Translations under genes and position numbers: made by a program
Part shown: positions 24,003-35,204 of the stretch, piece by piece
How the letters are laid out: each line of letters begins with the position of its first letter
Numbering within the stretch: position 1 is the stretch's first letter
Notes under the pieces: model-generated
Seen by the model: only the letters and a program-made list of their open reading frames with translations
Databases searched by the model: none
Told to the model about the DNA's origin: nothing
NCBI GenBank assembly: GCA_026119855.1
Contig: JAOWBW010000862.1
Coordinates: 310,001-374,000 of the forward strand
DNA length: 64,000 nt
Reading direction: 5' to 3'
DNA from: Campanula takesimana
Taxonomy: Eukaryota > Streptophyta > Magnoliopsida > Asterales > Campanulaceae

Positions 24003-25099
24003 AATATTTTCTTAGGAATCATATGGTTGTAGAGACTTCGGCGCCTCTATGACATACGCATCCTAGATCGATCGCGATTGGCAGAAGCCTCGGCGTTTCT
24101 GTTTGCGAGAGATCCAGCATCTATTATTTTAGCATTTCCTAATATTTGCTTAGGATTCGTATGGTTGTAGAGACTTCGGCGCCTCTATGACATAGGCATC
24201 CTAGATCGATCGCGATTGGCAGAAGCCTCGGCGTTTCTGTTTGCGAGAGACCCAGCATCTATTATTTTAGCATTTCCTAATATTTGCTTAGGATTCGTAT
24301 GGTTGTAGAGACTTCGGCGCCTCTATGACATACGCATCCTAGATCGATCGTGATTGGCAGAAGCCTCGGTGTTTCTGTTTATGAGAGATCCAGCATATAT
24401 TATTTTAGCACTTCCTAATATTTGCTTAGGATTCGTATGGTTGTAGAGACTTCGGCGCCTCTATGACATACGCATCCTAGATCAATCGCGATTGGCAGAA
24501 GCCTCTGCATTTCTATTTGCGAGAGATCCAGCATATATTATTTTAGCACGTCCTAATATTTGCTTAGGATTCGTATGGTTGTAGAGACTTCGGCGCCTCT
24601 ATGACATACGCATCCTAGATCGATCACGATTGGCAGAAGCCTCGGCGTTTCTATTTTCGAGAGATCCAGCATATATTATTTTAGCACTTCCTAATATTTG
24701 CTTAGGATTCGTATGGTTGTAGAGACTTCGGCGCCTCTATGACATACGCATCGTAGATCGATCGCGATTGGCAGAAGCCTCGGCGTTTCTATTTGAGAGA
24801 GATCCAGCATCTATTATTTTAGCATTTCCTAATATTTGCTTAGGATTCGTATGGTTGTAGAGACTTCGGCGCCTCTATGACATACGCATCCTAGATCGGT
24901 CGTGACTGGCAGAAGCCTCGGCGTTTCTGTTTGCGAGAGATTCAGCATATATTATTTTAGCACTTCCTAATATTTGCTTAGGATTCGTATGGTTGTAGAG
25001 ACTTCGGTGCCTCTATGACATACGCATCCTAGATCGATCGCGATTGGCAGAAGCCTCGGCATTTCTGTTTGCGAAAGATCCAGCATCCATTATTTTAGC
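24003..25099 (+). repeat. Tandem repeat, eight 138-bp units
   Basis: Units start at 24003, 24141, 24279, 24417, 24555, 24693, 24831 and 24969, exactly 138 bp apart with no indels. Each holds GGTTGTAGAGACTTCGGCGC and a CGATCGCGAT segment. The last unit is truncated near 25099. Its place between a PMD frame and a PPT/LTR matches the repeat-prone 3' untranslated region of Tat/Ogre elements. Confidence 0.95.
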
Positions 25100-25637
25100 G
25101 CGATCGGCAGAAAACTGGGCGTTTCTGTTTGCGCTTACCTCAGCGTTTATTACTCCACCTCAGGATTATTTAGACAATGTAGTCTTTATTGTCCCATTAT
25201 CCCTCTTGCTTCAAATGACTTCATTTCCTAACGAATGTTCGTTCTTCATACAGGATAGTGCCCGTAGGTTTATTATCCCTAGCAGAAGTCCGATAGCTCG
25301 TTTTTCCCTAATCGCTTCGAACTACGACCGGCTTGATTCCTCCGAGGATACGTAGGAAACCTGAAAAGGTTCAGCCATCCGATCGATGTGGTCATCCCCA
25401 GCAGGTGCATTTTCCCCAGCAGAAAGCGTTGCTCCCCATCTAAGGACAATCATCCTCAATTTCCCCATCAGATTTGAACTACGTTTGGCTTGATTCTCCC
25501 GCGGATACGTAGGTCGCCTGTCAAGGTTCAGCCGTTCCCTTACCTTTCATCTGTTTTGAAACTCATGTTTCAGAACGGTTCCTTCTTTTATCATCGACCC
25601 CACTTTGCCTTGCAAGAAGCGTCGCTGAGGGGCTACT
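25100..25637 (+). other. Tat/Ogre 3' untranslated region and polypurine tract
   Basis: This is non-coding DNA between the tandem repeats and the LTR. Two copies of a conserved block (GAACTACG, a short spacer, then GATACGTAGG and GGTTCAGCC) lie near 25318-25375 and 25477-25533. The segment GAGGGGCTAC just before TGTTAGAACC at 25638 is the likely polypurine tract. The polarity is plus. Confidence 0.7.
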
Positions 25638-26386
25638 GTTAGAACCCGACCTGAAAATGAGTTTATTAGGGCTTTCCCAAAAATACAAGGACTTTATAGG
25701 AATTAGAAATCTTGCAAAGACTTCTCCCGGATTCCTGAAATACCTCATTTATGACAAAATCTATCAAATTAGGTAACTTATGGTTTCCTTAAAACCATGC
25801 AGAAACCCTAGCTTAAGAATCAAGTCATCCAGCCGAATTGGCCACGCGGCCAACCTTGCCACGCCTTAACCTTGGCCACGCGGCCACTCTTGCACCGGCT
25901 TCAATCATGGCCACGCGGCCAACCTTGCTCCGGATGATCTCAGCCGTCAGATCTTCCCATCAGTTTTCAGTTTACTATATAAACCAATCCCATTCCATTG
26001 GTTAAGGATCCCGAGTTTGAGAGCTTTAAGTCCGAATTTTAGAGTTCTTAAACACAATTTTCTCCCTAATTAAGCATTCAAACACTCAAGGAGATCAAGG
26101 TTTATTTCTTGCCAACATAGGTAAGTTTTCTAACTCTTTCTTCATGTTCTTACATGTTTATTCATAGTTTCTTCATATGCTTTGCATGTTCATTCATATG
26201 TTCATAATATGTTCTTCATATGTTCATCGTGTTCATAGATTAAAACCTTATTTACGCTATATTTAGGGTTGCGATCTTCATAATTACATGTTATTTCATA
26301 GCCGATGATGATCTAGGGTTCATCAACCCAAAGATGATCTAGGAACTATTTCTAAACCTAAACTTTAGGTAATTACTTCCATGATC
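25638..26386 (+). repeat. Tat/Ogre 3' LTR, left part (split by element C)
   Basis: It starts TGTTAGAACC. It has GGCCACGCGGCC boxes at 25840, 25874 and 25909 with weaker copies between them (about 17-bp period), a strong TATATAAA at 25976-25983, and a candidate splice donor (CATAGGTAAGT) at 26121. It is interrupted at 26386 by element C and resumes at 35210. It probably ends near 35646 (TATTCACA), giving about 1.19 kb in all. Confidence 0.7.
26382..26386. repeat. Target-site duplication, left (element C)
   Basis: TGATC lies immediately before TGTCACGACC. It is repeated at 35205-35209 after the 3' LTR. Confidence 0.95.
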
Positions 26387-28473
26387 TGTCACGACCCGAA
26401 ATATAGGCTCTATTTTATTAGTAATTAAATGATTATTATTTAATTATTTGCTTATTTATTTATTTATTTATTTAAATTATTATTTATTTAAATATTTATG
26501 TGTTATAATAATTATGCCTAGCATTTTATTTGGGTCATTGTGTTAGTATATGAATGTTGGGTCTTAATTGTTAGTTGGGAGTGTAGTTTGTGTGTAGTGT
26601 GAGAGAGGGGGCCTAAGTGTAAATATTTTAAACATTTTTCATACTCCCTCCCTACTCCCCTCACCTCCCTCACCATCCTCTCACTCCACCCCCATTCTTC
26701 TCCCAGCATCTTCTCCCTCTCTCTCTAGCTTTTGGGGTAAGTTTTCTTCTCCTTCTTCTCTCTTCATTTACTCCATCTTCCTCCCATTATTGTTCATTTC
26801 TTAAATCATGAACATTGTTTAGATCGTCGATAGGATCGCGTAGAATCAAAAAGATTTGAAATCCATCAACTTTGAGAATTTGCAAGTAAGTTACTTTTCC
26901 CCCATTTTAATGCTAAAATGTTCATATCATGTTTAGATATTGTTTGATGTGTTCCATTTGAAGTTTGGATGAGTTTTGAATTTGTTTGGAATTTATTTGA
27001 GTTTTTGATCAAAAAATGGTGAAATCTTGAATGTTGGGTTTGATTCTTGATTTCGGTTGTTAAATGTTGTTTTAGGAGTCTTTTTAGACTTATAAGTTGT
27101 TTTGGCACTTTAGTATATGAGTTGGAATGTTGGATTTTGGGTTTGAAAATGGAAGAACCCATGTTCTTCTTCCCGATTTCTGCAAATCCAGAGCATTGTG
27201 CGACCGCAAAAAACTTCCTGGGCGGCCGCGCATATTTCTGAAAGCTTTTGTTCTTGTTTTGAGACTTTTTGGGCGACCGCACAACCCACTTTGGGCGGCC
27301 GCACAGAACCCTGAAACTTTACATTTTGTTAAATTGTGTAATTGAAGAACGTGCTTTGGTCTAAGTCTTGGGTGTCCTTCTAGTTGACCTTAGTGAACAT
27401 TGTAGTACACTTTAGTGATAGAATTGGGTCCTTTGTGATCAAGTTTGTGTTTGAAATTCATTGATTGTTATTTTGGACTTCGAAGCACCTTTATTGTGTA
27501 TTGTTGGTTCATTTCATCTTCTTGGTGATTACTTGGCATGATTCCCTACTTTGGAATCCTTTGTTGTTTATCGTGCTAGTATTTTATTACTTAGCCTTTA
27601 CGTGAAAGTCCAGCTGGTATTTTGTGTGTGTTCGGGCGATGCGAAACATTATGATGGCACGGCCAAGTCCATTGTGATGTTGACCATTGTTTTGCCCCAT
27701 TATTACCCTCCTCCAGATTGGCCTTGGATGTGAGAAGAGCTAGCTCCTTCGTGTGCATTTTAGCTTCTTGGAGCATGACTTTGTGGCATGTCTCCGTCCC
27801 TTGTGACACTTCTTTTGGTTATTGGTTCCGGTACCGGGGTTTTCTCTTCGGCTTTCATGCTATTATGAAGATGATGATTTGTTGATTATTGAAGCTGCGC
27901 AACGATCCTTTATTTGGATGTTCCGGTTTGGAAAACCTTGGCTATATCCTTTGTTATGTGTTTATTTCCGCTGCTATCTGTTATGTGATAAATGCTATGT
28001 GATATGTGATAATTATTATTGCTTATTGTATATTGCATCATAGCATGTCATGTAGTTGCATTAGTAACTTATTGAGATTTATCTCACCCCTTTCTTTTAT
28101 CTTTGTTTTTTTCCTTAACCCCCCCCCCAGGTGCTAAGGATTAGTCTCGCTGATCACGAGATAGAGGACGTCGAGTGTGGATCCGTTCTTTTGGGGAAGG
28201 TTGATATAGGTTGGTTTCCATTATGTAACCATTTGGGGTAGTTGTACCAAACAATGACGTCTTTAAGAATTGTATATTTTTACTTGTTGGGCATAAACTT
28301 GTGGAAGTTTATGATAGTAGTATTTGGCTTTTATCAAACTTTGATTTGTAAAACTTTGGATCTCTACCTTTTGGTATCAAATGGAATTTTTAACTTCAGT
28401 ATTTCTGAGTTTTGGTTTTAGAGTCGACGTCCAGATCGCGGTCCCGGGGCCCGCGGGGTCCGGGGTCGCGACA
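26387..28473 (+). repeat. Element C 5' LTR
   Basis: It spans TGTCACGACC to GGTCGCGACA. In order it has an AT-rich start, a TATA-like AAATATTTTAAAC near 26621 followed by a CT-rich tract, candidate donors at 26737 and 26886, GC boxes at 27197-27305, conserved islands AAGTCCAGCTGG (about 27606) and CAGATTGGCCTTGG (about 27714), and a C run ending in CAG at 28130. Confidence 0.95.
27197..27305 (+). repeat. GC-box cluster, element C (22-51-22 spacing)
   Basis: Boxes start at 27197, 27219, 27270 and 27292: TGTGCGACCGCA, TGGGCGGCCGCGCA, TGGGCGACCGCACA and TGGGCGGCCGCACA. The 3' LTR copy starts at 33925, 33947, 33997 and 34019 (22-50-22). Confidence 0.9.
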
Positions 28474-28475
28474 GT

Positions 28476-28488
28476 TTGTATCAGAGCT
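28476..28488 (+). promoter_or_regulatory. Primer binding site, element C (mutated)
   Basis: It reads TTGTATCAGAGCT two bases after the LTR. The usual TGGTATCAGAGC has one G to T change, which should weaken initiator tRNA-Met pairing. Confidence 0.85.
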
Positions 28489-28594
28489 ATGGCATTAGCT
28501 CTAAGTATAAGTCTAGGTGGATTAGTATGACCTAGGTGGGTAGTAGTGTGCGGAGTGATTAACGGTTGATGTTTTATGCAGGTAATTGTTCTCA

Positions 28595-29640
28595 ATGTCT
28601 GGAAGAAGAAACAGAGGAGGTGCTAGTGGGGCACAGAATCAGAATGATACAAGGGAAGAAGCCCGTGCCATGTTTCAAGGCATGTTTGAGGCGGCCATGA
28701 AGGCGATACATGATCAAGGTCCGAGGTTAGAGCAAGCACCACCCCGCTATGGTTTGGAGCAATTTCTGAAGTTGAAACCGGTTGAATTCAATGGGGAGCC
28801 CGATGTAAGGAAGGCTGAGTTGTGGATTGAGTCTATGGAGAAGATTTATGATGTATTTGGGTGTTCGGATGAGGACAAGGTCCGGTTCGCGGCTTATAAG
28901 CTTGTGGGAGCCGCCGAGCATTGGTGGAAAGGTATTAAAGCTACTTGGGATGATACTCGCACAGTGTATGCGTGGGAGTTGTTCGTGCGTAAGTTCAGAG
29001 AGAATTTCATTCCGGTTGTTGATCAGAACCGAAAGGAGATCGAGCTACTCAACTTGGAGCAAGGTGTGTTGTCTATAGCACAATACTCGGCTAAGTTCAT
29101 AGAATTAGCCCGGTATTGCGACTATTTGGTGAGGACCGAGGAACAAAAAGCTATGAGATTTATTCGGGGATTGAAGACCTCCATCCGTACTCAACTGATT
29201 GCTCAACGGATAGTGACTTTTCAAGATGCGGTGGACCGAGCCTATTTGATATAGCAGGATATTGGGGAGCATAAAAGGAAGACCGAGGTAGCTAACCCGA
29301 GTAAGCAAGGAGCGCAGAGCAAGTCACAACCAAGGATCGATAACCGAGGTAACTTTGGGGGACAATCTCAGTCCCGAGGGCAACAAAACCCAAGGAACCC
29401 GGGTACCACTTCCGGGAACCAAGGGAGCCAAATTAGGAGGCTTTGTTCATATTGTCAAAAGGAAGGTCATTCTGAAGACCGTTGTTGGAAGAAGCAAGGA
29501 AGGTGCACCAATTGTGGTCAAATAGGTCACTTCGCAAGGGATTGTACTAGAGGCAAAGGACAAGCATCCGGGTCAGGAGTTGGTTTTAATCAGGGTCAGA
29601 AGCGGGATGCCGCCGGGAAACCCAAGGTTCAAGGGAAGGT
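28595..29640 (+). pseudogene. gag: Element C gag
   Basis: It starts at the ATG at 28595 (MSGRRNRGG). The capsid domain (WIESMEKIYDVF, AAEHWWKGI) runs to a TAG at 29252-29254, where family A has GAG. After the stop the same frame continues with two complete CCHC knuckles (CSYCQKEGHSEDRC, CTNCGQIGHFARDC). One G to T change is therefore the only break in gag. The ORF upstream start (TTG) is not needed. Confidence 0.92.
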
Positions 29641-30427
29641 TTATGCCATGAATCAACAACAAGCTACCGATGATCCATCCGTTATTGGAGGTATTGTTTC
29701 TGTGTCTAATGTGAGCGCACGAGCGTTAGTAGATCCAGGATCATCTCATTCATACATTTCTGTGAAATTTGCTTCTATGTTAAATGCTGCATTCGAGTCT
29801 TTACCGTACGTGCTAGAGGTGTCGACCCCTATAGGAGAATGCTTGATTTCTGATCGAGTCTTTCGTGCTTGTGATGTGGTTATTTGTGGTCGAGTCCTTT
29901 GTGCGGATTTGGTGGTTCTTCCTATCCAAGATTTTGATGTCATTTTGGGTATGGATTGGTTGAGCAAGTTTCATGCTTCTGTTGATTGCCGTAAGAAAAC
30001 TGTTACTTTTTCTATTCCCGATGTGCCTAAATTTGTGTTTGAGGCTAGTCCTCTGAGTAGAAAGGTTCGCTTAATTTCTTTTATGAAAGCGAGAAAATTA
30101 TTGCATAGTGGTTGTGAGGGGTATTTGGCTAGTGTTCTTAATACTAGGAAAGAATCCCTTAGTTTTGATAGTGTTCGGGTAGTCCGGGAATTTCCCGATG
30201 TTTTCTCTACCGAGTATGATATGCCTCCCGATCGTGAGATTGAGTTTTGTATAGATCTTTTGCCGGGTACGGCTCCAATTTCGAAAGCGCCTTATAGGTT
30301 AGCTCCCGCCGAGTTGAAGGAATTGAAGGTTCAGTTGCAAGAGTTGCTTGATCGAGGGTTTATCCTCCCTAGTGTTTCCCCGTGGGGAGCACCGGTTTGT
30401 TCGTGCGGAAGAAAGATGGTTCGTTGA
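29641..30427 (+). pseudogene. pol: Element C protease and start of RT
   Basis: The protease is in phase with gag. It has ALVDPGSSHSYISV and DVILGMDWLSKFHASVDC, and keeps the T that family A lost. The frame runs into the RT N-terminus (YDMPPDREIEFCIDLLPG, then PSVSPWGAP) and shifts near 30400, where one T is missing compared with family A. Confidence 0.9.
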
Positions 30428-31119
30428 GATTGTGTATAGATTACCGGAAGTTGAATCAGGTTACGGTGAAGAATAAGTATCCTCTACCGCACATCGATGA
30501 TTTATTTGATCAGCTTCAAGGGTCCGTTGTGTTTTCCAAGCTTGATTTGAGGAGTGGGTACCATCAGTTGAAGGTTAGATCGGAGGATATTCCGAAGACT
30601 GCTTTTCGCACTCGTTATGGTCATTATGAGTTCTTGGTTATGCCGTTTGGGTTGACTAACGCGCCGGCCGTGTTTATGGATTTGATGAACCGAGTTTTCC
30701 ATCCTTATCTTGATTCGTTTGTGGTGGTTTTCATCGACGACATTCTTGTTTATTCGAAATCTCGAGAGGAGCATGAGCAGCACTTGAGGACAGTTTTATC
30801 CGTTCTTGCGAGGGAGAAATTATTTGCGAAGTTTAGTAAATGCGAATTTTGGCTCGAGAAGGTGTCATTTCTGGGTCATGTTGTTTCGAAAGATGGGATT
30901 TCTGTGGATCCGTCAAAGATTGAAGCTATAGTGGATTGGAAGAGACCCGAGTCAGTGACAGAGATTAGAAGCTTTCTTGGTTTAGCCGGGTATTACCGAA
31001 GGTTTATTGAAGGGTTTTCGAGGATTGCTACTCCGATGACTCAGTTGACCCGGAAGAATGTTCCGTTTGTGTGGACCGAGAAATGTGACAAGAGTTTCGA
31101 GGAATTGAAGAAAGGTTGA
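30428..31119 (+). pseudogene. pol: Element C reverse transcriptase, palm and thumb
   Basis: The open frame (about 30382-31119) has LCIDYRKLNQVTVKNKYPL, LDLRSGYHQLKV, LVMPFGLTNAP and the catalytic FIDDILVYSKS. The connection region follows (FLGLAGYYRRFIEGFSRI). It ends in a frameshift near 31112, where one G of GAAGAAGAGG is missing. Confidence 0.92.
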
Positions 31120-33053
31120 CTACCGCACCGATCTTGACTTTGCCTAATGGGAGCGATGGCCTAGTAATTTATAGTGATGCTTCGAAAGAGGGTTTGGGTT
31201 GTGTGTTGATGCAGAATGGGAAAGTGATTGCGTATGCTTCGAGGAAGTTGACCCCGAGTGAACAGAATTACCCGACTCATGATATGGAGTTGGCTGCGAT
31301 AGTATTTGCGTTGCACAAGTGGAAGCACTACCTTTACGGGGCGAAGTTTGAGATTTTTACGGATCACAAGAGTTTGAAGTACCTATTCTCTCAGAAGGAA
31401 TTGAATAATAGGCAGCGCCGATGGATGGAATTGTTGAAGGATTATGATTGCACGATTTCTTATCATCCGGGGAAGGCGAATGTGGTAGCCGATGCGATTA
31501 GTAGAAAGTCTAATGTGGCTTTGATGATGGTCCGTGAATGGAAAATGCTAGAGGATGTTCGAGATTGGTCTCCTCGTGAATCGAGACATGGGGCTATTTT
31601 TGCGAATCTTAGGGTGTCTCCGACCCTAATTCAGAGGATAAAGGAAGCTCAGAAAGAAGATCCCGAGTTGGTGAAGATAATGGGTAAACTGAAAGAGAAG
31701 AACTTCGAGGATTTTTCTATTAGCTCGAGTGGAGTGTTGACTTTCCGTGGTCGTTTGTGTGTACCCGATATTGGTGGATTAAAGAGGCAAGTTTTAGATG
31801 AGGGTCACAAATCGAGGTATACTATTCATCCGGGTAGTACGAAGATGTATCAGGATTTGAAGCAACAATTTTGGTGGATTAATATGAAAAGGGAAATAGC
31901 CGAGTATGTTTCGAGGTGTTTAACTTGTCAGCAGGTCAAAGCCGAGCATCAGAGACCCGCGGGATTGCTTCAGCCGTTAGAGATTCCCGAGTGGAAATGG
32001 GAGCATGTGACTATGGACTTCGTTACGGGACTGCCTCGTACCCGTAGGAAGTATGACAGTGTTTGGGTAATAGTGGATAGATTGACCAAGAGTGCCCATT
32101 TCTTGCCTATTGATATCAGATATTCGATGGAGAAGCTTGCAACCCTTTACGTTGATGAGATTGTTAGATTGCATGGAGTTCCGGTTAGCATTGTGTCAGA
32201 TCGAGACCCGAGGTTCACTTCTAGATTCTGGAAGGCATTTCAGGAAGTTTTGGGTACAGATTTGCGATTCAGTACAGCTTTTCATCCTCAGACCGACGGT
32301 CAATCTGAGAGGACTATTCAGATTCTTGAGGATATGTTGCGAGCGTGTTCGATAGACTTTTCCGATTCTTGGGATTCGCACCTACCGTTAGTGGAATTCT
32401 CTTACAACAACAGTTATCAGGCTAGTATCGAGATGGCGCCGTTTGAGGCTTTGTATGGAAGAAAGTGTAGATCGCCTATTTGTTGGGATGAGGTCGGTGA
32501 AGCGAAAGTTTTGGGTATTGATTTGCTTCGGGATTCGGTTGAGAAAGTTAAGGTTATCCGGGATAGATTGAAGACAGCCCAGAGTCGACATAAGAGCTAT
32601 GCAGATAACCGAAGGCGAGATCTTAGCTTTCAGACCGGTGATTTGGTGTTCTTGAAAGTGTCTCCGAAGGTGGGTATTCGTAGGTTTGGGAAGAAAGGCA
32701 AATTGACTCCGAGGTTTATTGGTCCGTTTGAGATTTTGGGAAAGGTTGGACTTCTTGCGTATCGTCTCGCGTTACCGCCATCTTTGGACCAATTGCACGA
32801 TGTGTTCCACGTTTCTATGCTTCGGAAGTATGTTCATGATCCGTCTCACGTGTTACCGAGGATACCGGAAGATATTGAGCCCGATATGACTTATGAGGAA
32901 CGACCGGTTCGGATTTTAGATTCTAAAGTCCAAGAGTTGAGGAGCAAAAGCATCGCGTTGGTTCGAGTTCTGTGGAGGAATCATGACATCGAGGAGTCGA
33001 CGTGGGAGCTTCGTGATGAGATCGAGAGAAAATTTCCGTGGCTTTTTGTTTAA
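31116..33053 (+). pseudogene. pol: Element C RNase H and integrase-chromodomain
   Basis: This is one open frame of 645 residues. RNase H comes first (VIYSDASKEGLGCVLMQ, FEIFTDHKSLKYLFSQKE, NVVADAISRK). The zinc finger follows (IHPGSTKMYQDL, CLTCQQVKAEHQ). The DDE integrase core has TMDFVTGLP, VSDRDPRF and GQSERTIQ. The C-terminal Tekay-type chromodomain region has VRVLWRNHD and ESTWELRDEIERKFP. Domains look intact and all catalytic positions I can see are kept. The first codon is only a frame edge, since the polyprotein is broken upstream. Confidence 0.93.
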
Positions 33054-33085
33054 GGTAAGTCTCGTTAAAATTCGGGTCGAATTTT

Positions 33086-33102
33086 CTTTAAGGGGGAGTG
33101 AA
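33086..33102 (+). promoter_or_regulatory. Polypurine tract, element C
   Basis: CTTTAAGGGGGAGTGAA lies directly before the 3' LTR start TGTCACGACC. Confidence 0.92.
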
Positions 33103-35204
33103 TGTCACGACCCGAAATATAGGCTCTATTTTATTAGTAATTAAATGATTATTATTTAATTATTTGCTTATTTATTTATTTATTTAAATTATTATTTATT
33201 TAAATATTTATGTGTTATAATAATTATGCCTAGCATTTTATTTGGGTCATGTTGTTAGTATATGAATGTTGGGTCTTAATTGTTAGTTGGGAGTGTAGTT
33301 TGTGTGTAGTGTGAGAGAGGGGGCCTAAGTGTAAATATTTTAAACATTTTTCATACTCCCTCCCTACTCCCCTCACCTCCCTCACCATCCTCTCACTCCA
33401 CCCCCATTCTTCTCCCAGCATCTTCTCCCTCTCTCTCTAGCTTTTGGGGTAAGTTTTCTTCTCCTTTTTATCTCTTCATTTACTCCATCTTCCTCCCATT
33501 ATTGTTCATTTCTTAAATCATGAACATTGTTTAGATCGTCAATAGGATCGCGTAGAATCAAAAAGATTTGAAATCCATCAACTTTGAGAATTTGCAAGTA
33601 AGTTACTTTTCCCCCATTTTAATGCTAAAATGTTCATATCATGTTTAGATATTGTTTGATGTGTTCCATTTGAAGTTTGGATGAGTTTTGAATTTGTTTG
33701 GAATTTATTTGAGTTTTTGATCAAAAAATGGTGAAATCTTGAATGTTGGGTTTGATTCTTGATTTCGGTTGTTAAATGTTGTTTTAGGAGTCTTTTTAGA
33801 CTTATAAGTTGTTTTGGAACTTTAGTATATGAGTTGGAATGTTGGATTTTGGGTTGAATGTGTTTTGGGTTTGAAAATGGAAGAACCCATGTTCTTCTTC
33901 CCGATTTCTGCAAATCCAGAGCATTGTGCGACCGCACAAAACTTCCTGGGCGGCCGCGCATCTTTCTGAAAGCTTTTGTTCTTGTTTTGAGACTTTTGGG
34001 CGACCGCACAACCCACTTTGGGCGGCCGCACAGAACCCCTGAAACTTTACATTTTGTTAAATTGTGTAATTGAAGAACGTGCTTTGGTCTAAGTCTTGGG
34101 TGTCCTTCTAGTTGACCTTAGTGAACATTGTAGTACACTTTAGTGATAGAATTGGGTCCTTTGTGATCAAGTTTGTGTTTGAAATTCATTGATTGTTATT
34201 TTGGACTTCGAAGCACCTTTATTGTGTATTGTTGGTTCATTTCATCTTCTTGGTGATTACTTGGCATGATTCCCTACTTTGGAATCCTTTGTTGTTTATC
34301 GTGCTAGTATTTTATTACTTAGCCTTTACGTGAAAGTCCAGCTGGTATTTTGTGTGTGTTCGGGCGATGCGAAACATTATGATGGCACGGCCAAGTCCAT
34401 TGTGATGTTGACCATTGTTTTGCCCCATTATTACCCTCCTCCAGATTGGCCTTGGATGTGAGAAGAGCTAGCTCCTTCGTGTGCATTTTAGCTTCTTGGA
34501 GCATGACTTTGTGGCATGTCTCCCGTCCCTTGTGACACTTCTTTTGGTTATTGGTTCCGGTACCGGGGTTTTCTCTTCGGCTTTCATGCTATTATGAAGA
34601 TGATGATTTGTTGATTATTGAAGCTGCGCAGCGATCCTTTATTTGGATGTTCCGGTTTGGAAAACCTTGGCTATATCCTTTGTTATGTGTTTATTTCCGC
34701 TGCTATCTGTTATGTGATAAATGCTATGTGATATGTGATAATTATTATTGCTTATTGTATATTGCATCATAGCATGTCATGTAGTTGCATTAGTAACTTA
34801 TTGAGATTTATCTCACCCCCTTTCTTTTATCTTTGTTTTTTTCCTTAACCTCCCCCCCCAGGTGCTAAGGATTAGTCTCGCTGATCACGAGATAGAGGAC
34901 GTCGAGTGTGGATCCGTTCTTTTGGGGAAGGTTGATATAGGTTGGTTTCCATTATGTAACCATTTGGGGTAGTTGTACCAAACAATGACGTCTTTAAGAA
35001 TTGTATATTTTTACTTGTTGGGCATAAACTTGTGGAAGTTTATGATAGTAGTATTTGGCTTTTATCAAACTTTGATTTGTAAAACTTTGGATCTCTACCT
35101 TTTGGTATCAAATGGAATTTTTAACTTCAGTATTTCTGAGTTTTGGTTTTAGAGTCGACGTCCAGATCGCGGTCCCGGGGCCCGCGGGGTCCGGGGTCGC
35201 GACA
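33103..35204 (+). repeat. Element C 3' LTR
   Basis: It is 2102 bp and nearly identical to the 5' LTR. It has an extra GAATGTGTTTTGGGTT-like segment near 33856 and a T inside the C run near 34851. Confidence 0.95.

Larger units (their letters stand above)
26737..28581 (+). promoter_or_regulatory. Candidate leader splice signals (two donors, three acceptors)
   Basis: Donor 1 is GGGGTAAGT at 26737. An acceptor GTTTAG ends at 26822. A 63-base candidate exon beginning ATCGTCGATAGGATCG runs to donor 2 (GTAAGT at 26886). Acceptors follow after a pyrimidine/C tract with a CTTAAC branch-like site (CAG at 28128-28130) and at TTTTATGCAG (28581), 13 bases before the gag ATG. The same signals stand in the same order in families A, B and D, and partly in E. 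Splicing is inferred, not shown. Confidence 0.5.
26387..35204 (+). mobile_element. Complete Tekay element C (8.8 kb, TSD TGATC)
   Basis: The order is LTR 26387-28473, primer site, gag, protease, RT, RNase H, integrase-chromodomain, PPT, LTR 33103-35204. It is flanked by perfect 5-bp target duplications. It is a plus-strand relative (subfamily) of family A. The LTRs differ mainly by a 15-bp-scale indel near 33854 and a few bases, so insertion was fairly recent. Even so, gag-pol has one stop and two frameshifts. Confidence 0.96.

Noticed and set aside
24003..25099. Possible CRISPR-like array
   Set aside because: Units are 138 bp and repeated over their whole length, without unique spacers; eukaryotic context.
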